Source: Acidobacteriota bacterium
GTDB taxonomy: Bacteria; Acidobacteriota; Vicinamibacteria; Vicinamibacterales; SCN-69-37
Direction: 5' to 3'
Assembly (NCBI GenBank): GCA_024653875.1
Contig: JANLHE010000308.1
Location: 1 to 14,854 of the forward strand
Length of the DNA: 14,854 nt
How positions within the stretch are numbered: position 1 is the first letter of the stretch; each line of letters opens with the position of its first letter. A model generated the notes under the pieces. The model did no database searches. It saw nothing but the letters and a program-made list of their open reading frames with translations, and was not told the origin of the DNA. Made by a program: the position numbers and the translations under genes. Positions 1 through 6,152 of this stretch are shown here, piece after piece.

Positions 1-551
1 GGATTGGTCAGCGGACCCAGCAGGTTGAAGGCCGTGCGGACGCCGAGTTGACGCCGCGTGGGCCCGGCATGCCGCATCGAGGGGTGCCACGCGGGCGCAA
101 AAAAGAAGGCCAGGCCCACCGTGGTCAGCGCCTTCACGACGCGTTCGGCAGGCGCATCCAGCGCGACGCCCAGCGCCTCGAACACGTCCGCGCTGCCGCA
201 CCGGCTCGACACCGCGCGATTGCCGTGTTTGGCCACCTGGACGCCGCACGACGCCAGGACCACCGCGGCCGCCGTCGAGACATTGAACGTGTGGGCGCCA
301 TCACCGCCGGTGCCGCACGTGTCAAACACCGGTCCCACCGGTGACGGCAGCGGCACGGCGCGCTCGCGCATCACGCGGGCGAACCCGACCATCTCGTCGG
401 GCCGCTCGCCCTTGAGCGCCAGCGCCATCAGCAATCCGGCCATGTGCGCCGGCTGTGCCTCACCGTCCATGATCACGCCCATCGCGCGCGCGGCCTCGTC
501 GGACGTGAGGTCCTCATGGCGCCTCAATTTTTCCAGCAGATCTGCAAACAT
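1..551 (-). CDS. trpD: Anthranilate phosphoribosyltransferase TrpD, 3' part outside window
   Basis: TrpD transfers the phosphoribosyl group of PRPP to anthranilate, the second step of tryptophan synthesis from chorismate, in the cytosol. Translating the minus strand from the ATG at 551 gives 183 open codons to the window edge, about half of the usual 340 or so. The reading carries family signatures: the PRPP-binding glycine loop DTCGTGGDG (about residues 76-84) followed by NVSTA, then KHGNRAVSSRCGSAD (about 107-121), MRHAGPTRRQLGVR and FNLLGPLTN at the edge. The start overlaps the trpG stop by one base (TGATG), and a GGAG Shine-Dalgarno lies 8 bases upstream inside trpG, which fixes the start. 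It is the last visible gene of the aroDE-trpE-trpG-trpD operon; trpC and further genes may follow to the left. Nothing looks degraded. Confidence 0.96.
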   Translation of the reverse strand, partial: MFADLLEKLRRHEDLTSDEAARAMGVIMDGEAQPAHMAGLLMALALKGERPDEMVGFARVMRERAVPLPSPVGPVFDTCGTGGDGAHTFNVSTAAAVVLASCGVQVAKHGNRAVSSRCGSADVFEALGVALDAPAERVVKALTTVGLAFFFAPAWHPSMRHAGPTRRQLGVRTAFNLLGPLTN

Positions 552-1129
552 CAGCGCGTCTCCAGAAAATTCCGCAACACCTGGTGTCCGGCCGGGGTCA
601 GGACCGACTCGGGGTGGAACTGCACACCGCTCACCGGCCACGTGGCGTGTCGCAATGCCATCACGGTGCCGTCAGCACCCTCGTCGGCGACCCAGGCGGA
701 GATGTCAAAATCCCGCGGCACGCCGTCGCGGGGCACGAGCAGCGAGTGGTAGCGGCCCGCCTCGAACGGCTGGGCGACGCCGGTGAAGATCCCGCGGCCG
801 TCATGCGCCACCAGCGACGTCTTGCCGTGCATCGGCGCCGCCGCGCGCTCCACGCGGCCGCCGAAGGCAATCGACAGCGCCTGGTGGCCGAGGCACACCC
901 CCAGGACCGGAATCTGTCCGGCGAACCGGCGCACGGCGTCAATGGACACGCCGGCGGTTTCCGGCCGGCCCGGCCCCGGCGAAATCACAAGATGAGTCGG
1001 CCGGCGCGCCGCGATTTCATCGACGGTGAGTAAGTCGTTGCGCACCACCTGCACCTCGGCGCCCAGCTCGCCGAGCCGGTGCGCCAGGTTCCAGGTGAAC
1101 GAATCGTAGTTGTCTAAGAGAAACACCAT
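551..1129 (-). CDS. trpG: Anthranilate synthase component II, glutamine amidotransferase subunit
   Basis: This is the glutaminase subunit (192 aa, normal length) that supplies ammonia to TrpE for making anthranilate from chorismate. It is a class I glutamine amidotransferase: the N-terminus has the family LLDNYDSFTWNL (4-15), the oxyanion region SPGPGRPE (50-57), the nucleophile Cys79 in GVCLGHQ, and the catalytic His172 and Glu174 in GVQFHPES. The HGKTS segment (101-105) is also typical of TrpG/PabA. It starts two bases after the trpE stop and its own stop overlaps the trpD ATG, so translation is likely coupled and subunits made in balance. TrpG and PabA are not separable by motif alone, and a single subunit may serve both trp and folate synthesis; the position between trpE and trpD argues for TrpG. 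Confidence 0.96.
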   Translation of the reverse strand: MVFLLDNYDSFTWNLAHRLGELGAEVQVVRNDLLTVDEIAARRPTHLVISPGPGRPETAGVSIDAVRRFAGQIPVLGVCLGHQALSIAFGGRVERAAAPMHGKTSLVAHDGRGIFTGVAQPFEAGRYHSLLVPRDGVPRDFDISAWVADEGADGTVMALRHATWPVSGVQFHPESVLTPAGHQVLRNFLETR

Positions 1130-1131
1130 GC

Positions 1132-2601
1132 CTAAATCCCGCGCTCGGCCATTTCCAGCGCCTGAATGAGGGCGCGGGCCTTGTCGCGAGTCTCCTCGTA
1201 CTCCGCCGTGGGATGGGAATCGGCGACGATCCCGGCGCCGACCTGGATGTGGGCGACGTCACCCTGCATCCCGATGGTGCGGATGGCGATGCAGAAGTCC
1301 AGGTTGCCGGCAAAGTCGAGGTACCCGACCGCTCCCCCGTACAGCCCGCGCCGGGTCGGCTCGAGCCGGCCAAGAATCTGCATCGCGCGAATCTTCGGCG
1401 CGCCCGTCAAAGTGCCCGCCGGGAACGTGGCGACCAGCGCATCCAGCCGATCGCAGCCGTCCGCCAGCTGTCCGTCCACGCGTGACACCAGGTGCATCAC
1501 GTGCGAGAAGCGCTCCAGCGCCATGTACTGCGGCACGCGCACGCTGCCGACCTGGCACACGCGCCCCAGGTCGTTGCGGCCCAAATCGACGAGCATCACG
1601 TGCTCCGCCCGTTCCTTTTCGCTGCGCCGGAGTTCATCGGCCAGGCGCTGATCCTCGTCCGGCGTCGCGCCGCGGCGGCGCGTGCCCGCGATCGGATGCG
1701 TCTCGACGTGCGAGCCTTCCACCCGCACCAGCATCTCGGGCGACGCGCCGATGATCGACTGGGCTCCCATGCGGATGAAGAACATGTAGGGCGACGGGTT
1801 GACGTGCCGCAGCGCGCGATACACATCAAAGGGCGCGGCGCCGGTGCGCGCGTCGAAGCGCTGCGACAGCACGGCCTGATAGACATCCCCCGCGGCGATG
1901 TGTCCCTGGATCGTGCGCACCGACGCCTCGAACGCGGGCTGCGTCTGCGCCGCCTCCAGCACCAGCGCCGCGCCTTCGCGGCGCGCGCTGCGTGACAGAT
2001 TCCGATCGAGCTCGCGTTCCAGGAAATCGATCTTCGCCACGGCGAAGTCATACAGCGACCGCAGGTCTTCGCCCGGGCGCACGCGGGCGTTGGAGATCGC
2101 CAGAATCCGGTGCTTCACGTGGTCGAAGGCCAGCACGGTGTCGAACACCATGAACGCGGCCTGATCCCGATCGAGCGGCGCGTCGTCGCGGGCCACGACG
2201 GGCTCGAACCACTCGGCGGTGTCGTAATCGAAGTACCCGACGGCGCCGCCGGTGAACCGCGGCAGGTCCGGCACGTACGGCGACGAGAACTCCGCCATCA
2301 GGCCGCGCAGGGTTTCAATCAGCGTCTCCGGCCGCGTGATCGCCGCGCCCGCCTGCTCGATCGTCGTCGCCCCCGTGCGTCCGCGCACCACCAGGAACGG
2401 ATCCTTGCCGAGGAACGAATAGCGGCCGACGTGTTCCCCGCCTTCCACGCTCTCGAGGAGGAAGGCGTAGTCGGAGTGCTCGGCGATCTTCAGGAACGCC
2501 GAGACCGGCGTGAGCAGGTCCGCCATGATCTCGCGCCACACCGGCACGAAGGTGCCGCGCCGTGACAACTCCACGAAGTCTTCAAACGATGTCTGTTTCA
2601 T
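1132..2601 (-). CDS. trpE: Anthranilate synthase component I
   Basis: TrpE is the chorismate-binding catalytic subunit of anthranilate synthase (489 aa). The N-terminal domain carries LLES (48-51), the element that in studied TrpE proteins binds feedback tryptophan, and NPSPYMF (268-274) contributes to the same site, so feedback inhibition is probably retained. The C-terminal chorismate-binding domain has PIAGTRRRG (about 303-311), DLGRNDLGR (339-347), FPAGTLTGAPKIRAM (393-407) and a GAGIVADS motif (456-463). I chose the ATG at 2601 because it overlaps the aroDE stop as TGATG and keeps an AGG six bases upstream; a GTG at 2604 would add one residue. It is the second gene of the operon, so any transcript that passes the leader terminator brings AroDE and anthranilate synthase together. 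Confidence 0.96.
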   Translation of the reverse strand: MKQTSFEDFVELSRRGTFVPVWREIMADLLTPVSAFLKIAEHSDYAFLLESVEGGEHVGRYSFLGKDPFLVVRGRTGATTIEQAGAAITRPETLIETLRGLMAEFSSPYVPDLPRFTGGAVGYFDYDTAEWFEPVVARDDAPLDRDQAAFMVFDTVLAFDHVKHRILAISNARVRPGEDLRSLYDFAVAKIDFLERELDRNLSRSARREGAALVLEAAQTQPAFEASVRTIQGHIAAGDVYQAVLSQRFDARTGAAPFDVYRALRHVNPSPYMFFIRMGAQSIIGASPEMLVRVEGSHVETHPIAGTRRRGATPDEDQRLADELRRSEKERAEHVMLVDLGRNDLGRVCQVGSVRVPQYMALERFSHVMHLVSRVDGQLADGCDRLDALVATFPAGTLTGAPKIRAMQILGRLEPTRRGLYGGAVGYLDFAGNLDFCIAIRTIGMQGDVAHIQVGAGIVADSHPTAEYEETRDKARALIQALEMAERGI

Positions 2602-4058
2602 CACTCACCTGATTCACGAACGATCCGGGCCGCGATCCACGCGCGAGCCGCCGCGGCCATCACCGCCGCGGGCGGCGTCTGCCCTGTCCACCATGCGCTC
2701 TGGCGGACGGCCTGTCCGACCAGCATCTCCAGCCCGCCGATGGCCTGCGACCCCGCGGCCCGGGCGGCCCGGAGCAGCGCGGTCTCCTCCGGGTTGTAGA
2801 CCAGGTCGTAGACGACGGCCGCGGCAAGGAGTCCAAAGTGCACCGGCGCGTCGGCGGCAGCCGGCCAGGTGCCTACCGGCGTCGCATTCACCAGCATGTC
2901 CCACTCCCCGCCCGGGGGCCAGGCCGCGACGCCCGCGCCAAGCGCGGCCGCCAGCGCCTCGGCCGCATCCGGCCGGCGCGCGCTCAGGGCCACGCGCGCG
3001 CCGCGCGACAGAAGCGCCCGCGCCACCGCACCCGCGGCGCCGCCGGCGCCCAGCACCACCACGCGCGACCCGCGCAGCGCCACGCCCCGCGCGTCCAGCG
3101 GGTCGAGGAATCCGTCGCCGTCCACGTTCCGGCCGAGCCACCCGTCGCCGGTGCGCTTCAACGTGTTGATCGTGCCCAGGCGCCGCGAGGCCTCATCGTC
3201 ATGATCGGCCGGTCCCAGCGGCCACCCGTGTTTGAACGGCGCGGTGACGCTGAGTCCGCGCAGCCCCAGCGCCTCGGCCACCTCCCGCGCGTCGTCCACG
3301 CTCACGGCGTCCAGCGGCACGTACACGGCATCGCGTCCCATCGCCTGAAACGCCGCGTTGTGCATGGCGGGCGACGCCGAGTGCTCGAGGGGGTGTCCCG
3401 TGACGCCGTACACCTCGGTGGCGGCCGACACGTCGCGCACGCGGAACTGCCGGCTGAGTTCGTCCACGGAGCACTGGCCGGGGGCCGCGGCGCCGCCATA
3501 CGTCCAGCAGGAGCCAAACCGCGACGGCAGCACGCGCGTGACGCGGCCAAACGCGCCCATGCCGATGACGACCGTGGCCGGCTGCCCACCGGCGGCAGCT
3601 CTGAGCGCGAGGCAGTCCGCCGCGCGCTGCGGCATCGCCGCAATCTTCACGACGTCGGCCTGCTCGGCCCGCATGGACGCCACGCGCGCGTCGAGATCGC
3701 GCGGCACCTCGCCGAACGCATGGTCGGACAGAATCAGCTGCGTGCGCGACGCGCGCCGGTCCGGCCGCCAGGTGGCGCGGCGCTCCACGTCCACGAACTC
3801 CGCCCCGAGCGCCACGGCCTGATTCAGCAGGCGACGGCGTGTGTCTTCATCGCCGTCAAACGCGCCGCCCTCCCAGGCCGGACGGCACGTGACAATCGCC
3901 GGCCGCGTCCGCCCCGACAGGGCACCCGCGACGTCCGCGTCACGCACCCCGTCCAGACGGAGCTCGACCAGATCGGCGCTGCCCGCCTGATCTCGACCCT
4001 GGCGCAGCGACGTCATGTCGCTGGCGGTCACGGTGTGCACGATCCGAGTCGTCGGCAT
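2601..4058 (-). CDS. aroDE: Bifunctional 3-dehydroquinate dehydratase (type I) / shikimate dehydrogenase
   Basis: A 485-aa fusion catalysing two consecutive shikimate-pathway steps, dehydroquinate to dehydroshikimate and then NADPH reduction to shikimate. Residues 1-210 are a type I dehydroquinase: VELRLD (31-36), the general-base His113 in ILSDHAF, the Schiff-base Lys138 in VVKIA, and SRFGS with APGQ (179-195). Residues 215-485 are AroE: GHPLEHSASPAMHN (221-234), catalytic Lys276 in SVTAPFK, GTINTL with Asn298, NVDGDGF with Asp313, the NADP loop GAGGAAG (337-343), NATPVG (391-396) and a C-terminal GGLEMLVGQ. Both active sites look complete. The frame is open for 34 more codons (ATG at 4160), but those would be encoded by the attenuator RNA, so I place the start at the ATG directly after the U-tract. 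Its AAGGGG Shine-Dalgarno (4070-4075, 11 bases upstream) lies in the 3' arm of the terminator stem. The stop overlaps trpE. Confidence 0.93.
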   Translation of the reverse strand: MPTTRIVHTVTASDMTSLRQGRDQAGSADLVELRLDGVRDADVAGALSGRTRPAIVTCRPAWEGGAFDGDEDTRRRLLNQAVALGAEFVDVERRATWRPDRRASRTQLILSDHAFGEVPRDLDARVASMRAEQADVVKIAAMPQRAADCLALRAAAGGQPATVVIGMGAFGRVTRVLPSRFGSCWTYGGAAAPGQCSVDELSRQFRVRDVSAATEVYGVTGHPLEHSASPAMHNAAFQAMGRDAVYVPLDAVSVDDAREVAEALGLRGLSVTAPFKHGWPLGPADHDDEASRRLGTINTLKRTGDGWLGRNVDGDGFLDPLDARGVALRGSRVVVLGAGGAAGAVARALLSRGARVALSARRPDAAEALAAALGAGVAAWPPGGEWDMLVNATPVGTWPAAADAPVHFGLLAAAVVYDLVYNPEETALLRAARAAGSQAIGGLEMLVGQAVRQSAWWTGQTPPAAVMAAAARAWIAARIVRESGE

Positions 4059-4061
4059 AAT

Positions 4062-4096
4062 AAAAAAGGCCCCTTCAGCGAGTGACTGAAGGGGCC
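4062..4096 (-). terminator. Intrinsic terminator of the trp-type attenuator
   Basis: On the minus strand an 11-bp perfect stem, GGCCCCTTCAG paired with CTGAAGGGGCC (plus positions 4086-4096 and 4068-4078, 7-base loop), is followed at once by six T (4067-4062). Three bases later comes the aroDE ATG. This is a textbook Rho-independent terminator, but placed in front of a gene on the same strand, which means attenuation rather than ending an upstream gene. No T-run follows in the plus direction, so it acts one way. In RNA terms these arms are segments 3 and 4. Confidence 0.93.
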
Positions 4097-4149
4097 TGAA
4101 ACTGTTCGCGTCGAGTGATGCACTACCGGCGCGCGGCGTCCCCTTCAGT
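4086..4149 (-). promoter_or_regulatory. Antiterminator alternative (segments 2 and 3) of the attenuator
   Basis: Segment 2, ACTGAAGGGG (minus strand 4149-4140), is complementary over 10 bases to segment 3, CCCCTTCAGT (4094-4085), the same segment used as the 5' arm of the terminator. The 9-base word CTGAAGGGG therefore occurs twice (4140-4148 and 4070-4078) around one copy of its complement, so the two hairpins are mutually exclusive. Segment 2 begins 12 bases after the last Trp codon of the leader, leaving it free when a ribosome stalls there. Possible segment 1 partners are GTCCC (4212-4216) with GGGAC, or CGCGGC (4184-4189) with GCCGCG (4132-4137); these are weak and unproven. Confidence 0.85.
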
Positions 4150-4227
4150 ACGGGCGGCATACCACCACCAATACGACCAGGAGGCCGCGGGGCGGGAGGC
4201 GAGACGGGAGTGGGACAGGTGCGCCAT
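4123..4227 (-). CDS. trpL: trp operon leader peptide (attenuator-coupled, 34 aa)
   Basis: A 34-codon reading frame, ATG at 4227 and TAG at 4125-4123, lies between the candidate promoter and the terminator. Residues 17-23 read WSYWWWY: Trp codons at 4177-4179, 4168-4170, 4165-4167 and 4162-4164, and Tyr codons at 4171-4173 and 4159-4161. Four Trp in 34 residues just upstream of an antiterminator is the hallmark of a leader peptide whose translation senses charged tRNA-Trp. Stalling at these codons should leave segment 2 free to form the antiterminator; smooth translation across segment 2 should let the terminator form. The two Tyr codons might add a tyrosine input, which is speculative. No good Shine-Dalgarno is visible; an in-frame GTG at 4230 is an alternative start. 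Too short for most gene callers. Confidence 0.88.
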   Translation of the reverse strand: MAHLSHSRLASRPAASWSYWWWYAARTEGDAARR

Positions 4228-4243
4228 CACAAGAAACGCTGTG

Positions 4244-4273
4244 AGGGTACCAAACGGCTGCCCGATGCGTCAA
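4244..4273 (-). promoter_or_regulatory. Candidate housekeeping promoter for the trp leader and aroDE-trpEGD
   Basis: On the minus strand TTGACG (4273-4268, five of six bases of the -35 consensus) is followed by an 18-base spacer and TACCCT (4249-4244, a weak -10 keeping the T, A and last T). A start near 4237 would put the leader-peptide ATG about 10 bases into the RNA. The TATAAC box at 4289-4284 is an alternative -10 that would give a longer 5' end. The transcript must start upstream of 4227 for the attenuator to work. Confidence 0.5.
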
Positions 4274-4282
4274 CTTGGCGCG

Positions 4283-4291
4283 TGTTATAAC
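4283..4291 (+). promoter_or_regulatory. Candidate extended -10 promoter for the S55 gene, palindromic box
   Basis: The plus strand reads TG-T-TATAAC, an extended -10 element, predicting a start near 4298 and so ruling out the TTG at 4275 as the protein start. The core GTTATAAC (4284-4291) is a perfect palindrome and presents TATAAC on the minus strand too, so it could also fire toward aroDE. No convincing -35 is visible on either side at 16-18 bases. Confidence 0.45.
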
Positions 4292-4304
4292 CAGTGGGAC
4301 ACCC

Positions 4305-6152
4305 GTGCTGCATTCCCATTCGCTTCGTCCGATCCGTCTCATGGCGACGGTGGTTCTGGCCGTTGGCGCCTTCAGCGCCCCGGGCGCCCAGTCGCCCTTT
4401 CTGCCCGTGGCGGAGATCCGGCCCGGCATGGTCGGGATCGGCCGGACCGTATACGCCGGCGACACGCTCGACGAGTTTCGCGCCCACATCCTCGGGGTGC
4501 TCCGCAACGCCGTGGCCCCGGGCCGCGACCTCATCCTGGCGCGCCTTGAAGGCGGGCCGCTCGCCACGACCGGCGTGATCCAGGGGATGAGCGGGAGCCC
4601 GGTCTACATCGACGGCCGGCTCGTCGGCGCCGTCTCGTATTCGCTGGGGACGTTCCCGCGAGAACCCATCGCCGGCATCACCCCGATCGCCGAGATGGTG
4701 GACGCGGTCAACAGCCAGGCGCCCCGCGCCCAGAGCGGCGAGTTCGATCTCACCTGGCCCGCCACCCCGCAGCAGGTCTTCGCGTCGCTTGGCCGCCTGG
4801 TGGCCCGCGCCTCGGCCCCGCTGCCCTCGCCCCTGCGACCCACCGACGTGGTGGGCGCGCCCTCAATCGCCGACTGGGCGCCGCGCCTGCGGCCGATTGG
4901 CGCGGCGATGGTCGCGTCAGGGTTGAGCCCCACGGTGGAGTCGCAGTTGCAGCAGGCGGTGCCGGCCTTCGCCACGACCGGACAGTCCGGCCGCGCGGCG
5001 GCCCCGGGACACGCCCTGCGGCCCGGCGATCCCGTCGGCATGACGTTCCTGCGAGGCGACATGGAAATGGGCGCCACGGGCACCGTCACCCACATCGACG
5101 GCACCCGCGTCTATGCCTTCGGCCACCCGTTCCTGAACCAGGGGCCGACGTCGATGCCGATGACCCGCGCGCAGGTCATCACGGTGCTGCCCAGCCTCGA
5201 TGCGTCCATGAAGATCGCCGCGATGGGGCCGGTGATCGGCCGCATGACGCAGGACCGCGCCACGGCGGTCGGCGGCGTGCTCGGCGCCGGTCCCGACGAA
5301 CTCGACGTGACCGTCACGATCGAGTCCGCGCGCGCCGGGACCAAAAGTCTCCGGTTCCAGGTCCTGCACGATCAGAGCCTCACGCCGCTGTTCGCTTACG
5401 TCGCCATCCTCAACTCGCTCACCACCTACGAGCGTCAGTCGGGTGTCACCTCGATTGCGGCGCACGGGACGGTCACCTACGACGGCCTCGGCACGCTCCC
5501 GATCGACGATGCGTTCACCGGCGACCAGGCTCTGTCGCTGGCGGCCGCCGCCGCCATGACCCCGCTCGGCGTCATGGCCACCAACACCTTCGGCCCCGCG
5601 CTGCCGCGCACGCTGGACCTGACGCTCCGCGTGTCGGAAGCCGAGGACTACGCCACCATCGAACGCGTCTGGCTCGACACCACGCGCCCCACGCTGGGGG
5701 GCACGCACACGCTGCACGTCCTGATGCGGCAGTACCGCGGCGGCACCGAGGTGATCTCCCTGCCGATCACGATGCCCGCGCAGGCCGACGGCCCCGTGAC
5801 GGTGCTGGTGACGGACGGCCCCGGGCTCGCGGCGCTGGAGCAGAAGGAACTGCGCCCGGCCGCGCCGCTCTCGATTGAGGCCCTGTTCGCGCGGTTGCGG
5901 AATGCCCGAGGCGGCAACCGCCTCTACGTGCGCCTGCTCACGGCGGCCGCCGGCACCGCCGCCGCCGGCGAGTCGCTCCCCTCGCTCCCCGCGTCCGTGC
6001 AGGCCGTCCTGGGCGCCGACACGTCCGTCGCGGCGACCGCGCTGACGCGCTCGGTGGTCGGCGCCTGGGATCGCCGGTTACCCCGCGTCGTCCGCGGCTC
6101 GCGCGAACTGACCGTCACGCTTCGCCCCGTGTTTCCGCCCTCACATCCATGA
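4305..6152 (+). CDS. Secreted SpoIVB-type peptidase family S55 protein
   Basis: A 615-aa exported protein related to family S55 serine peptidases, whose best-known member is the Bacillus sporulation protease SpoIVB. With the GTG at 4305 the N-terminus has a basic stretch (RPIR) and a hydrophobic core ending in APGAQ, a plausible signal peptide; an ATG at 4341 would remove the basic part, and a TTG at 4275 lies ahead of the likely transcript start. The first domain has IRPGMVGIGRTV and the serine site VIQGMSGSPVYIDG (about 91-104, putative Ser96). A second conserved block, VYAFGHPFLNQGP (about 269-281), holds the putative catalytic His274. The rest (about 350-615) is beta-rich and unassigned. 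The organism is not likely a spore former, so a sporulation role is not implied; homologues are, from memory, common in Acidobacteriota. It overlaps the next gene by ATGA. Function and substrate are unknown. Confidence 0.82.
   Translation: MLHSHSLRPIRLMATVVLAVGAFSAPGAQSPFLPVAEIRPGMVGIGRTVYAGDTLDEFRAHILGVLRNAVAPGRDLILARLEGGPLATTGVIQGMSGSPVYIDGRLVGAVSYSLGTFPREPIAGITPIAEMVDAVNSQAPRAQSGEFDLTWPATPQQVFASLGRLVARASAPLPSPLRPTDVVGAPSIADWAPRLRPIGAAMVASGLSPTVESQLQQAVPAFATTGQSGRAAAPGHALRPGDPVGMTFLRGDMEMGATGTVTHIDGTRVYAFGHPFLNQGPTSMPMTRAQVITVLPSLDASMKIAAMGPVIGRMTQDRATAVGGVLGAGPDELDVTVTIESARAGTKSLRFQVLHDQSLTPLFAYVAILNSLTTYERQSGVTSIAAHGTVTYDGLGTLPIDDAFTGDQALSLAAAAAMTPLGVMATNTFGPALPRTLDLTLRVSEAEDYATIERVWLDTTRPTLGGTHTLHVLMRQYRGGTEVISLPITMPAQADGPVTVLVTDGPGLAALEQKELRPAAPLSIEALFARLRNARGGNRLYVRLLTAAAGTAAAGESLPSLPASVQAVLGADTSVAATALTRSVVGAWDRRLPRVVRGSRELTVTLRPVFPPSHP

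Noticed and set aside
2838..4085. 415-codon open frame on the plus strand opposite aroDE
   Set aside because: Arg/His/Ala-rich shadow frame of a GC-rich gene. AroDE on the other strand has both complete active sites, and the frame would read through the attenuator stem.
4059..4160. N-terminal extension of AroDE by 34 codons
   Set aside because: The bases are explained by the leader peptide, antiterminator and terminator, and the added residues look nothing like an AroD start. The ATG at 4058 gives MPTTRIVHTV, the normal first strand.
4275..4304. TTG start for the S55 protein at 4275
   Set aside because: It lies upstream of the predicted extended -10 box and has no ribosome site. The GTG at 4305 gives a proper signal peptide.
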